From assembly GCA_030323885.1 (NCBI GenBank), contig CM059198.1, forward strand, positions 75,849,045 to 75,913,044: a stretch of DNA of 64,000 nt, in the 5' to 3' direction. Under the pieces are notes generated by a model. It was not told the DNA's origin, made no database searches, and was given only the letters and a program-made list of their open reading frames with translations. This DNA comes from Branchipolynoe longqiensis. Its lineage: Eukaryota > Annelida > Polychaeta > Phyllodocida > Polynoidae. Of this stretch, positions 11,201 through 21,565 are shown one piece after another (within the stretch, counting starts at the first letter, position 1; every line of letters begins with the position of its first letter). The translations under genes were made by a program, and so were the position numbers.

Positions 11201-14200
11201 GCCATTTTTGTAACCAAAATCTTAGTTTTCCTCCACTCGGTCAAAATAGGTCCAGATTATATTTGGACAAAATCCGGCGGATTTGTCCAAAAATAAGGCA
11301 AAAATTAGGTCGGACTCCTAATCTGAAGGACAGTGGTTCGATTCCCCGTGCTCCCACCTCTGCCAATTTGAATTTCCACCGCTGTGTATAACTTACAGCG
11401 TCATCAAAGGCCAGTTGCTCTCACGCCATGTCTATATGGTGTGGGAGGTTAAAAATCCCTTGGGTCGGTAAAAGTGTAGGCTCGGGCTTTCTATCGACAA
11501 ACTGTCTAATGGTGAAAACAAGTCTATTCTGACTTATCCATGATAGGCAGTATGAATCTTAAAAAAAAAAAAAAATCTGACTGTCCGACAAATACGTAAA
11601 TATCCAACTGTGTACAAACACGGCAAGCCACTTATCTAGATTTGGTTCTACATATCTAATTCAGATACTGACACACTCGTTACGCATTTATCGCTTTATT
11701 GAAGACAACACAAAGTCAATTTAACAGAACCTGTTACTGTTGAAACCTATTGGGTCAGTTTTGACAAGAACGCCAACATTAATCTGGCATGTTTAAACTT
11801 CAAATATCTCCCAAGTTGGCCATTTTAAAGTAAGGTTACTTCAAACTAAGGTAAAGTAGATGATAAGGATCAACCTAATATATTTATCTCTAAAAACTTT
11901 TAAATTACAGAAATTCAAATCCCATCGGATATGCAGCCGTAAACCATAAAGGTCACACATGACTCCCCCCCCCCCCCCCCTCGTCATAAGCTTTGCACAA
12001 CCATAACAATGTTGAAAACTTGGGATGACCCCAAAAGTGATGGCCTTTTAGCAATTTTTCATTTTTCTTAATTTAAAAAAAAAAGTCACGGGAGAGGGGA
12101 CCGTGATCAGCCAAGAAGTGAGTTTTACTATTAGCTGTGACACTTTTCCAGGACTTTTCAAGTTTTGCTTGTTGGGGGTTTTACGTTCTAGCAATATATA
12201 TGGTCATATCAGGACGGAGGAATTTACAAAGATAATACTAACAGATAATAGTGTCATGTGTGAATTGCCACATTGTCCTGGGTTTGGGTTTCAGTTAATC
12301 TGCATCGATTGAAAAAAACAGAGTTAATAAGAAAGTAAAAAGTTAAAAGACGCTGAATTACAGGGAATGTGATCTTTTAGTTTTAGCTAAGAAATGGTAA
12401 TAATAATGGTAATGATGATGATAATATTGATAATAATAATGATTTTAACACTACTGTTGTAATATATAGCAGCTAGCAGTGCCTTACACAACATTTATAT
12501 AACAACGATCAGACGAGATGGCCGAGTTAGAGCGTCCGTCCCGTGTTGGTAGACCGTGGGTTCGAACCCTGGTCGAGTCAAACCAATGACTGAAAAATTG
12601 ATACTTGTCGCTTTCTAGCCAGGCTCAAGTGTCAGGATAATTTGACTGAGTGGGATATCAGGTCATGTTGCTGGCAGCCTGGTCTCCCAGTGGGGCAACA
12701 ATATAAAGTCGCCATGAGTATGCACTGTCACAAGTTGGTACCCGTCCTGATTTGACCTTAGATGTTGCTAGGACGTAAAACAACAAACAAACATATAAGG
12801 AGTAAAGGTACACCAGGGATCAGATTTGAAGCTCTACATTAGGAAGTAGACATTTAGTAGTTAACAAAGATACCGAGAGCAGCACAGACTACTAGCACAA
12901 CACTGAGAATCAGAGACTAGCCGGTGGACTAGTGGGAAGGCGCATGAAATAAATGTAAAACCAAGACGGTATTTTATACGCCACGTGCAGGTAAATATAA
13001 TAGGATTATCTGTAGCCTCGGGGTCAATTCTATTAACGTTTCAACATTCCACACACATGTCAACGCTGCACACACATGTCCCTCGCCTCCCACCTTCCAT
13101 CACAGGTATTTCAGTGTGCCCCCCACCCTCCACCACAGGTATTTCAGTGTGCCCCCCCACCCCGTACTACAGGTATTTCAGCGTGCCTCCCCCAACTCTC
13201 TACCACAGGTATTTCAGTGTGCCTCCCCCAACTCTCTACCACAGGTATTTCAGTGGCCCCCCACTACCACAGGTATTTCAGTGTGCCTCCCCACCCTCCA
13301 CCACAGGTATTTCGGTGTGCCCCCCTCCGCTCTACTACAGGTATTTCAATGTGCCCCCGTCTACTACAGGTATTTCAGTGTGCCCCCCCCTCTACTACAG
13401 GTATTTCGGTGTACCTCCCCCTCTACTACAGGTATTTCGGTGTCCCCCCCCCCCTCTACTACATATATTTCAGTGTGACCCCCCCCCCCCTCTACTACAG
13501 GTATTTCGGTGTCCCCCCTCTACTACAGGTATTTCGGTGTCCCCCCCCCCCCCCTCTACTACAGGTATTTCGGTGTCCCCCCTCTACTACAGGTATTTCA
13601 GTGTCCCCCCTCTACTACAGGTATTTCAGTGTCCCCCCTCTACTACAGGTATTTCGGTGTCCCCCCCCCCCCCTCTACTACAGGTATTTCGGTGTCCCCC
13701 CTCTACTACAGGTATTTCAGTGTCCCCCCTCTACTACAGGTATTTCGGTGTCCCCCCTCTACTACAGGTATTTCGGTGTCCCCCCCCCCCCCCCCTCTAC
13801 TACAGGTATTTCGGTGTCCCCCCTCTACTACAGGTATTTCGGTGTGGCCCCACGCTGTGCCCGTGTCTACCTGGGCTTGCCGCCGACGTATCCGTTCTGG
13901 GGTGGCTGTATGGTGCGCGCCATCATTCGTGCCTCCAGGTCAGCCGGGCTGACGGCGTAGATGTCCTCATCAAGCTTCAGCGACCTTGGCGGTGTCGACA
14001 GCCCCACGTAGGTGCCCCGGTCCATCGGCAGTGTGGGATCCATGTCAAACCGCAGCTCCTCACGCAGACCCACCGTCTCATCCTGACCTGCACAGAACGA
14101 AACAGATAAACCAAGGACACCCTAGTGATAGTTTCTGGTTAATTAGTTAGCGTGTTTAATTTGGTAATTATGGTAGTTCCTGGTTAATTTGTTAGTTTCT

Positions 14201-15306
14201 GGTTAATGCTTGGTAGTTTCTGGTTAATTGGTTAGCTTGTTTAATTTGGTAATTATGGTAGTTCCTGGTTAATTTGTTAGTTCCTGGTTAATGCTTGGTA
14301 GTTTCTGGTTAATTGGTTAGCTTGTTTAATTTGGTAATTATGTTAGTTCCTGGTTAATTTGTTAGTTCCTGGTTAATTTGTTAGTTTCTGGTTAATGCTT
14401 GATAGTTTCTGGTTAATGTGCTTAATACGGTAAGTTTCTCGTTAATGTGTTTAATATGGTACTTTCTGGTTAATAGTAGATCTTTAAACTAGACAGTTAA
14501 TTAAGGTTAGTCAGACAATGCAAAGTGAATGCAGAATAACATTAACAAAATATCAGAATGCTTCTATGTTGTTTACTTTTCGAGATATTTACATTTTAAA
14601 ATGTTATTTACTCGAACGAAACGAAGTGTGTCTTTAACAGTGAATGACACTTTTTAATTTAAATTTTTTTAATTTGAGATTTATACTGCATATCATGGAT
14701 AAGTCTTGTTTTCACCATTAGACAGTTGGTCGATAGAAAGCCCGAGCCTACACTTTCACTGACCGAAGGGATTTTTAACCTACACCAATTTACTACATCA
14801 TAAAACTTTGTACAAAATATGCAAAACTTGGGTGGGTTGGCAGCAGGTTTTGCCTATCCGAAAAAAACGGTGTACTTTCCAACCACAAACAAATAAATCT
14901 TTTTCATTTTAATTGTGCACTTTCCAAAATTTGATTGGTGCACAAAATTGTAATCTTGCAAATAAGTGCGTCCACTCCGGTTTAAAACTGAGTACAAAAA
15001 AAAAAGAGGCAGAATTTGTATGAGCAGGCAGGTCTTCGTATGGACATGTGGACGTGGGTAGGGTGATTTAACGAAAGCTAGATTTTGGACTGTTTGCAAT
15101 CTACAAACAGGAACAAGTCAAAAACAAGAAGCAATAAAACCTAAATTACTAAACCAAAATTCAAAAGATTTGAATCAAATTGGACTAGTGCTGCGCAGTG
15201 GTGAAAACAAGTGTTAACACACTTATCCGTTATGAGCAGGGTAAATGAATTCCACACACACATGCGCACGCACGCACACACATGCGCACACATGCGCACA
15301 CACGCG

Positions 15307-15378
<72 letters not shown>

Positions 15379-15716
15379 ATTGCATCACTGAGCCGAGATA
15401 GGCTAACAGTTTTGGATGCTAGCCCCAGAATGGCATAAGTATGGGTTCGAATCTGACTCAAGGTGCAAGGACAGAACAAAAAGAAGAAGAAAAGAAGGCC
15501 TGCCTGCCTGCCCACCCAGTGATGCCTCACCTGTGATCATGATCCTGTCGGGCACGTTCATGGACCGCTGCACGTTTTCAATGGCCTGCTCAGCGAAGGA
15601 TGCCCGGTGGATGATGTCATCGTCGACGAGCCCCAGGCGGTGCGGGATCCTCATCTTGGTGTTGATGTCGGCCGTGAAGGCAGGGTCGTAGTCGAGGGGC
15701 TGGATGTCATCAAAGT
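8071..15716 (-). CDS. MFF: Mitochondrial fission factor (MFF/Tango11), N-terminus missing
   Basis: MFF is a tail-anchored protein of the outer mitochondrial and peroxisomal membranes that recruits the fission GTPase Drp1. Five coding exons join in frame on the minus strand: 15716-15531, 14087-13871, 10050-9982, 8719-8632 and 8208-8071, all with GT-AG borders, giving about 232 residues. The first exon carries both Drp1-binding repeats, around [11 protein letters not shown] and [12 protein letters not shown]. The second has the conserved STPPRSLKL block. The fourth ends in an acidic SDDDD stretch. The last gives the coiled coil ([19 protein letters not shown]) and the hydrophobic tail anchor, ending FIRNN. 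The order and spacing of these blocks match the family. The N-terminal exon, with the start codon, should lie above 15.75 kb and was not recognised. An in-frame ATG at 15747 belongs to the adjacent minisatellite, so I do not trust it. Introns carry minisatellites, SINEs and a 6-bp-TSD MITE. Confidence 0.88.
8253..8575 (-). mobile_element. SINE-A copy in the last MFF intron
   Basis: Read on the minus strand it has the tRNA-like head (box B near 8510-8525, degenerate), CACTTCCTTGCCTGGCGCTT, TCCTAGTGAGGTAGG and the TTTACATCCTGG tail in inverse sense. It lies between MFF exons 8719-8632 and 8208-8071, in the same direction as the gene. Confidence 0.6.
8632..8719 (-). CDS. MFF: MFF internal exon (acidic linker)
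   Basis: The acceptor TGTACACAG and donor GTTGGT bound an 88-nt exon. Its first base completes an Arg codon from the previous exon, and 29 codons follow, ending in phase 0. It encodes [11 protein letters not shown] then [17 protein letters not shown], the acidic linker before the coiled coil. The phase agrees with both neighbours. Confidence 0.82.
8875..9201. mobile_element. CAGGGATGAAAG MITE with 6-bp TSD
   Basis: The element starts CAGGGATGAAAGTGG and ends CTTTCATCCCTG, flanked by ATTACT on both sides (8869-8874 and 9202-9207). Its interior holds a variable ~30-bp repeat around GTATACGCTGATGGTGCTG. It lies in an MFF intron. Other copies are at 40105, 48841 and 59719. Confidence 0.8.
9229..9535. 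repeat. (GGA)n purine-rich microsatellite
   Basis: About 300 bp are almost purely G and A on the plus strand (GGAGGAGGAGG with GGGG interruptions). In the MFF transcript it is a long polypyrimidine tract. The plus strand could form G-quadruplexes. The Gly/Arg/Glu-rich open frame here is an artefact of the repeat. Confidence 0.9.
9536..9981. other. MFF intron sequence
   Basis: The intron holds a CTACTACTGCTA-type triplet repeat at 9617-9665 and otherwise unremarkable sequence. No other feature is seen. Confidence 0.4.
9982..10050 (-). CDS. MFF: MFF internal exon
   Basis: A 69-nt exon has acceptor TCTAATTTAG and donor GTACAA. One base completes a Ser codon, 22 codons follow, and two bases open the Arg codon finished by exon 8719-8632. 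It encodes [15 protein letters not shown] and TPKGKQP. It is poorly conserved linker sequence; I accept it because both phases and both splice sites fit. Confidence 0.72.
10051..11304. other. MFF intron sequence, gene-free
   Basis: The stretch contains a C-run at 10193-10225, a stray TTAA-MITE terminus (GCACAGTCCGATGAAAGCATC) near 10319-10340 and AT-rich sequence to 11100. No coding feature is supported. Confidence 0.4.
11305..11575 (+). mobile_element. SINE-B copy
   Basis: The box-B-like GTGGTTCGATTCCCC is followed by CTCCCACCTCTGCCAATTTG, GGTGTGGGAGGTTAAAAATC and the CATGATAGGCAGTATGAATC tail with an A-run at 11560-11575. Confidence 0.75.
11625..11943 (-). mobile_element. Truncated TTAA-MITE
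   Basis: The body motifs CTTATCTAGATTTGGTTCTA and AACAGAACCTGTTACTGTTG and the end ATCGGATATGCAGCCGTAAA match the TTAA family, in the inverse orientation to the copy at 5072. The left terminus is missing. Confidence 0.6.
11944..12510. other. MFF intron sequence, gene-free
   Basis: The stretch holds a C-run at 11965-11980, a poly-A tract and (AATAAT)n at 12390-12450. I see no gene. Confidence 0.4.
12511..12793 (+). mobile_element. SINE-A, near-full copy
   Basis: The tRNA-like head has box A GATGGCCGAGTTAGAGCGTC and box B GGGTTCGAACCC. It is followed by CTTGTCGCTTTCTAGCCAGG, AGTGGGATATCAGGTCATG, CCCAGTGGGGCAACA and the tail GATGTTGCTAGGACGTAAAA with AACAAACAAAC. Confidence 0.8.
13085..13850. 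repeat. C-rich minisatellite beside an MFF donor site
   Basis: About 27 units of 28-40 bp are built on CTCTACTACAGGTATTTCGG plus GTG and a C-run of variable length. The array ends about 20 bp from the donor of MFF exon 14087-13871. Its plus-strand frames encode Pro/Tyr/Phe repeats of up to 374 codons but are only translations of the repeat. Confidence 0.9.
13871..14087 (-). CDS. MFF: MFF internal exon (STPPRSLKL block)
   Basis: A 217-nt exon has acceptor CTGTGCAG and donor GTAGAC. Two bases complete a Gly codon split from the previous exon, 71 codons follow, then two bases of a Ser codon. It contains [18 protein letters not shown] immediately after the second Drp1-binding repeat and [12 protein letters not shown], matching the conserved Thr-Pro-Pro-Arg segment of MFF. 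Confidence 0.88.
14125..14480. repeat. TTTCTGGTTAATT minisatellite
   Basis: Units of 16-50 bp contain GTAGTTTCTGGTTAATTGGT and AGCTTGTTTAATTTGGTAAT. The array lies in the intron between the first two known MFF exons. Confidence 0.8.
14690..14790 (-). mobile_element. SINE-B 3' fragment
   Basis: Inverse-oriented tail: TATCATGGATAAGTCTTG, GTCGATAGAAAGCCCGAGCC and GGGATTTTTAACCT. Confidence 0.7.
15253..15374. repeat. (CA)n/(GCAC)n microsatellite
   Basis: About 120 bp of ACGCACGCACAC grades into pure (AC)n. The Cys/Val and Thr/His frames here are artefacts. Confidence 0.95.
15531..15716 (-). CDS. MFF: MFF exon with the Drp1-binding repeats
   Basis: A 186-nt exon lies between a probable acceptor CTGCCGCCAG and the donor GTGAGG. 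Two bases complete an Asp codon, 61 codons follow and one base opens a Gly codon. It encodes [17 protein letters not shown], the first repeat [13 protein letters not shown] and the second repeat [11 protein letters not shown], the signature of MFF/Tango11. If the acceptor is wrong, the frame stays open to an ATG at 15747, inside the first minisatellite unit. Confidence 0.88.
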
Positions 15717-15747
15717 CTGGCGGCAGGCGGTTAGCGGGGTTCGCCAT

Positions 15748-17020
15748 CTGAACATATGACACTGGTTTATTGCACAACATGAGGGAGTTAGCAGGGTTCG
15801 CCATCTGAACACACTCACCGGCTTATTGCATGATATGGGGGAGTTAGCGGGGTTCGCCATCTGAACAAACGACACCGGCTTATTGCATGATATGGGGGAG
15901 TTAGCGGGGTTCACCATCTGAACACACGACACCCGCTTATTGCACGATATGGGGGAGTTAGCGGGGTTGCCATCTGAACACACGACACCGGCTTATTGCA
16001 TGATATGAGGGAGTTAGCAGGGTTGCCATCTGAACACACGACACCGGCTTATTGCACGATATGGGGGAGTTAGCGGTGTTCGCCATCTGAACACACGACA
16101 CCGGCTTATTGCATGATATGGGGGAGTTAGCGGTGTTCGCCATCTGAACACACAACACTGGCTTACTGCACAATATGAGGGAGTTAGCAGGTCACCATAT
16201 GAACACACGACACCGGCTTATTGCATGATATGAGGGAGTTAGCAGGGTTGCCATCTGAACACACGACACCGGCTTATTGCACGATATGGGGGAGTTAGCG
16301 GTGTTCGCCATCTGAACACACGACACCGGCTTATTGCATGATATGGGGGAGTTAGCGGTGTTCGCCATCTGAACACACAACACTGGCTTACTGCACAATA
16401 TGAGGGAGTTAGCAGGTCACCATATGAACACACGACACCGGCTTATTGCACGATATGGGGGAGTTAGCGGGGTTCGCCATCTGAACACACAACACTGGCT
16501 TACTGCACAATATGAGGGAGTTAGCGGGTCACCATATGAACACACGACACCGGCTTATTGCACGATATGGGGGAGTTAGCGGGGTTCGCCATCTGAACAC
16601 ACAACACTGGCTTACTGCACAATATGAGGGAGTTAGCGGGTCACCATATGAACACACGACACCGGCTTATTGCACGATATGGGGGAGTTAGCGGGGTTCG
16701 CCATCTGAACACACAACACTGGCTTACTGCACAATATGAGGGAGTTAGCAGTGTTCGCCATCTGAACACACGACACCGGCTTATTGCATGATATGGGGGA
16801 GTTAGCGGTGTTCGCCATCTGAACACACAACACTGGCTTACTGCACAATATGAGGGAGTTAGCGGGTCACCATATGAACACACGACACCGGCTTATTGCA
16901 CGATATGGGGGAGTTAGCGGGGTTCGCCATCTGAACACACAACACTGGCTTACTGCACAATATGAGGGAGTTAGCGGGGTTCGCCATCTGAACACACAAC
17001 ACCACTTATTGCACAATATG
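15748..17020. repeat. ~56-bp minisatellite with higher-order repeats
   Basis: About 22 units are built on GGGGAGTTAGCGGGGTTCGC, CATCTGAACACACGACACC and GGCTTATTGCACGATAT. Two unit types alternate to give a 112-bp higher-order repeat (about 16430-16740), and a roughly 225-bp block (15998-16190) recurs almost exactly at 16223-16415. It abuts the first known MFF exon. Spacers are not unique, so it is not a CRISPR array. Confidence 0.92.
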
Positions 17021-17022
17021 GA

Positions 17023-17265
17023 CAGTGTTGCCAACATTGGAAAATGAAAAACCGGAAGATCTTAAGTGATGTTCTATTTGGGTCTCTGGCAGTACTCCCC
17101 TAGAAAAATGTTAAAATCTTAGATGCCCCATGGTGCATTTTGAAGACAATAACCTGTAAGATTTATATAATTTTACTAAACGAAAAACCAGAAGATCAGC
17201 GTAAGGTGATGGGGACATAAAATAGTGTACACCATATGGCGAAACCGTAAGGGTTGGCAACCCTG
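17023..17265. mobile_element. CAGGGTTGCCAAC-family element, intact length
   Basis: It begins CAGTGTTGCCAACATTGG and ends GGGTTGGCAACCCTG, with imperfect flanks TATGGA and TATGGG. Inner motifs (GAAAAACCGGAAGATC, CACCATATGGCGAAACCG) are shared with the 5029-5658 copies and a fragment near 38947. Confidence 0.65.
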
Positions 17266-17885
17266 TATGGGGTGTTGGCATGAGTGGGGAATAGCAGCGC
17301 AGCTACACAAACAAAGCTGGTGAGTAATGAACGATTTAAACACTAAGTGTGTGCATAGTTTCCATCCTGTACATGTATATTCTGTAAATGTTATTGTTTG
17401 TTGGGAGTTTACTTCATAGCAGCATCTTAGGTAATCAGGACATTAGTTTTATTAGTTCATTAGTTTTTAACCAGAAAAGGCTTTTAGCCAGTGTCGATAG
17501 GCTGCTCAGAGGCTCTAAATGTCATTGGTTTGAGAAAACTGATTGATGAGTGATTAATAATCGGCGTAGACAAATTTGCGCCTTTACAGATATCTGTAGA
17601 CAACCTACACATCTTAAACGTATACAAGTAGGTACTCCAAACTGAATTTTTCTTTTCATGAAGTTAATTCGCAAATGGTACAGTTGGAAAACTCTTATTA
17701 TTTTGATTACAAATATATATATAATGGAAAATTGGTCGAGCACTATAAAGAGGTAACATATTGCAGCAGTCTAAGATTTCAGACTTAAAATGCTTATTTA
17801 TTATACCACTATACCAATTGGTCATTAACTTAAATCTTACAATAGGTGACTAACCGTTACACTTATAGCGGGTTATTTTTTCATT
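17266..17885. other. Gene-free stretch
   Basis: AT-rich sequence with no recognised feature. Confidence 0.4.
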
Positions 17886-18603
17886 CGCTTAAAGTTGCAT
17901 AGTCAGATGAAAATATCAAATTTTCAAAACCAAAACAATTATCTAAATTTGATTCTACATATCTAACTTAGATACTGGTGCACTTATTAAACATTTGTCA
18001 CCACACAGAAGGGGATGCCTAGGCAATTGAATAGAACCTGTTACTGCAGAAGCCTATGGGGGGTCAGAGTTTTGACAAGCTTGCCAAAATTAATTTTGCA
18101 TGGTTCCACTTCAAATATCTCAAAAGTTAACCACTTAAAATAAAAGTTACTTCAAGCTAAAGTAAGGTACATAATATCGATCAACCTAATGTATTTATCT
18201 CATAAAATTTCAGAAACTCAAAACCATCGGACTATGCAATTTTAAAGTTGCATAGTCTGATGGTTTTGAGTTTCTGTAATTTTCTGAGATAAATATATTA
18301 AATTGATCGCTATATTCTACCGTACTCACTTTACTAATCTTAAGTAATTTTTATTATAAATGGCGATCTTTTGAAATATTTGAAGTTTATGCAAGTAAAC
18401 TGGCAAGCATACCAAAACTTAACCCCATATGCTTCTGCAGTAACAGGTTCTATTAAATTGACTCAGGATTCCCGATATGTGACAACAAATGCTTAGTAAA
18501 TGCATCAGTATCTATGTTAGATATGTAGAATGTACTAGAATCAAATCTAGATAATTGTTTTTGTTTTGAAAATTTGATGTTTTATCGAAATATGCAGCTT
18601 TAA
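17885..18603. mobile_element. Two TTAA-MITEs in inverted head-to-head order
   Basis: One copy in the minus sense (about 17890-18242) and one in the plus sense (about 18246-18599) share the central TTAA at about 18242. Termini are AGTTGCATAGTC-type at each end, and the outer flanks are also TTAA. Together they form a ~700-bp imperfect palindrome. Confidence 0.75.
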
Positions 18604-19179
18604 TTCGGATGATCATATAAAATGATAATAAAGAATAGATTTTTTAGTAGATCAGCAGTTAGGGGTGCTGACAATTCAAGAATCAGCGTTCATATGCATT
18701 TTGACATCAAATTCCAGGATTGTTCAGTGCAAAATTTGAGAGCGTTTTAAAGATGTTTATTAAATTAAAGTACCCTGAAACATGGCCGTATTCATACTCA
18801 ATTCACTGTGTAAGATGTGACGTGTAAATAAGCATGAAACATAACAATCGACGTATACATATTCTTAATATAAAAGAGGCAGGATAACAAATCCCCAAAA
18901 ATCAACTTAAATACAAAACATTACTGATTAATGAATAAAGAACATGAGCATAACAACTCAGCTATTTATGATTAGTTGAATTGCGTCTTAAAATTTAAAT
19001 CGAGTTGAACCTGGCTAATTAGACAATGAACATTATAATACAATGTTGTTCTGGAAATGCAGCAATCATCGCTTGTTATTTGGACACTGAGAAAGCGCTT
19101 GGAGTTACATCGGGCAGACTTCCCACAGACTTCCCACAGACAGGACAGCCCATACCACAGACTTTGATAAACCAGTTGT
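18604..19179. other. Gene-free stretch
   Basis: No feature is recognised. The window's minus-strand frames near 18972-19325 are the antisense of LINE 3' sequence. Confidence 0.4.
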
Positions 19180-19743
19180 GGACCACTGTTTGGAACGGAA
19201 AATAGCCCAAACTGCAAATGGGTCCACTGAGAACAATAATGTGATAGTGATACATGAATGTCGAAAGAAGCCCACTGGAAATGGCTGCCAAAGTATGGAA
19301 CGCACAAACGGTAAAGGAACGACAAATTCCTTACCTAAAAACATACAAAAAATATCTGTACAAAATAAAACCAGGAAACCCCCTCTAAGCTGTTCCACAA
19401 GGGGGCATGTGATATGTCACGGCCCACCAGCTGGACAGCCCATGAGAGGTAACCTCCTACCAGAAAACAGCCAGATAACACCAAATCCAAACATAAACCA
19501 ACTACCTATTACGTGCAAGCCTATAATATGTAAATAGAGTAGGCTAGTTTAGAATTAAGTGTAGGAAAAAATATAAAGAGGAAGACTCTTACCAAGAAAA
19601 TCCAAAAAAACTAACATAGATCAGTAACCACAAACCATAATCTTAAGAAACACAGACCGATAACTGGCCAGCATTGAAAACAAGCTTGATCATCCAAGCT
19701 TATATGCTATGGAGAGCATAAACATCCCATAAAAAAAAAAAAT
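19180..19743 (+). mobile_element. 5'-truncated LINE, 3' end
   Basis: The sequence CACTGGAAATGGCTGCCAA, AACGGTAAAGGAACGACAAA and GATATGTCACGGCCCACCAG, ending in a poly-A run at 19731-19743, is homologous to the 3' end of the LINE at 36740-38107. The coding tail is broken. Confidence 0.7.
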
Positions 19744-21123
19744 CTAAGTCGAACCTGCAGAAGCCGTGACCTGATGGTACACAGCTCCGCTTAGAAAAGC
19801 TTATAGACATAAACTTCAGTAGGAGAGTGTTAGTACTGAACATTTGAAAGTACACATTTAGATTCTCGATCTGGCAGCCTTTTCATCTTTAAAAATATAA
19901 TTCTAATTTATTCATAGATCTATACACAAATCCACTGATAACAAATCAATGTGCATACCAAATTTGATTAATTCTATCTACAGAACTGATTAAATAATAT
20001 CGACCATCCGATATATCCTCCTTACTTTGGTACAACATATAACCGCCGGAACGATATATCGGACCTCCGATATCGTGCCGATAGGGGAGCTGACGTCGGA
20101 ACAATATCGGAAGGACGTCACATTGCCGACTGGGCAGCCAGATCTGGTAAAACGTGTGCGAGACACTTGACTTAAATGCAGCAATTCTGAGCTTATCACA
20201 TGGTAGTTACTCAAGCAACCCATGAACAGGACAAGTAAAAATTCAGACGGACAAGAGAAAATCATACCAGTCTTGTGCTTCTTTCTATCACTGTTCGATA
20301 TTATTACTAGTACTATCACTGTATCAGCTAGGCTTTCTGGTTTCCTTTGCCAACAAAGGCCGTGTTTAGGGTAGGCCCCAGAGTCGACTCTGACACGGCT
20401 CTGGGGCGTTTCTTTGTCATACAAATTTGCGTTCAAGGTGCACCTCGTGAGTTCGAGACGTTGCGCTTTTCAGGTAGGAGGCAAAAACGCCTCCAAAATG
20501 ACCACAGGTTTCAGCCAATCGGAGTTCTCCTTTCAATTGTAAATGGCTGAATGCTATGGAGGCTGCCATTCCCGAGGCACCAGACAGCTATATGCCGTTC
20601 AGACTAGCGGGACGTCCAGATTTCTCCGATGCGCCCACTTGAACGTGGCCCTGACTCGCTAGCTCATCATATTTGATGTAAACAACACTGAATGGAGACA
20701 TTCGACTGGGCCTTACTATGCGAATATCAAAATATTTCCTTACAAATTCCTATTCGACTGGTACAGGAAGTGGGTTTCTATATAATATATATGTATGATT
20801 CGGATGTGTGTTGTGGCTCCATCCGCTTCATCCAAAAATCTTGCAGATGGAAAGGTCCCAGTCGAATGCCTCCATTGTGTCTATAGTGTACTATTGGAGT
20901 TATACAAAAAATAAGGTCTTAAATAGGTACAGGTCATTATGTACTTAACCAATCCCATTTCTAAAATGATTTTAGACATAAATATAATTAGTGATGGGGG
21001 GCGGGGCGGGCGGGGTATTAAGTCAGTTTGAAGCTGACGTAAAGCAAATCACTTTAAATCTAGATATGACTATTATTAGCTATGGGTTTAATTAACCATT
21101 ACCTGATGCTTATACATGACCAG
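19744..21123. other. Gene-free stretch with a GC-richer patch
   Basis: GATATATCGG-type inverted motifs occur at 19995-20120. A CCAAT box (AGCCAATCGG at 20512-20521) lies in a somewhat GC-rich patch at 20340-20680. That patch might be a promoter, and MFF would need one in this general direction, but no splice-linked exon was found. Confidence 0.3.
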
Positions 21124-21520
21124 TCAGTGCCAGTCAACAACACTCACGTAGTATTGTAAGCTAATAAAAAATGACCTCGTAGACAATCTGCAAACACACA
21201 CCAACATAACACGTAAACAAAAATTGAACATTCTAGAGTAATATAAGAATATACAACAGTGCCAGTCAACAACACTCACGTAGTATTGTAAGCTAATAAA
21301 AAATGACCTCGTAGACAATCTGCAAACACACACCAACATAACACGTAAACAAAAATTGAACATTCTAGAGTAATATAAGAATATACAACAGTGCCAGTCA
21401 ACAACACTCACGTAGTATTGTAAGCTAATAAAAAATGACCTCGTAGACAATCTGCAAACACACACCAACATAACACGTAAACAAAAATTGAACATTCTAG
21501 AGTAATATAAGAATATACAA
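21124..21520. repeat. Three exact 132-bp tandem repeats
   Basis: Units begin at about 21124, 21256 and 21388 with CAGTGCCAGTCAACAACACT and look identical over 132 bp, followed by a partial fourth start at 21520. The minus-strand 123-codon repeat frame is only a translation of this array. Confidence 0.93.
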
Positions 21521-21565
21521 CAGTGCCAGTGGTGAAAACATCGCAGATATTCCAGGTATGTTTAA

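Noticed and set aside
12511..12600. tRNA gene heads in SINE-A copies
   Set aside because: Box A and box B are present but cloverleaf pairing is poor, and a fixed SINE body and tail always follow.
12985..14109. Plus-strand open frames of up to 374 codons rich in Pro, Tyr and Phe
   Set aside because: They are translations of the C-rich minisatellite in several frames and run antisense through an MFF exon.
15747..15804. MFF start codon at the ATG encoding MANPAN
   Set aside because: It lies in a minisatellite unit repeated over 20 times, and a splice acceptor sits just inside; the true start is probably in an upstream exon.
15748..17020. CRISPR-like periodic array
   Set aside because: The whole ~56-bp unit is repeated with no unique spacers, and the context is a eukaryotic intron or flank.
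19990..20436. 148-codon minus-strand frame
   Set aside because: No homology, repeats of GATATATCGG-type motifs inside, and no splice or start signals.
20340..20680. MFF promoter and first exon
   Set aside because: A CCAAT box and higher GC are present, but no exon with a phase-1 donor that would join 15716 was found.
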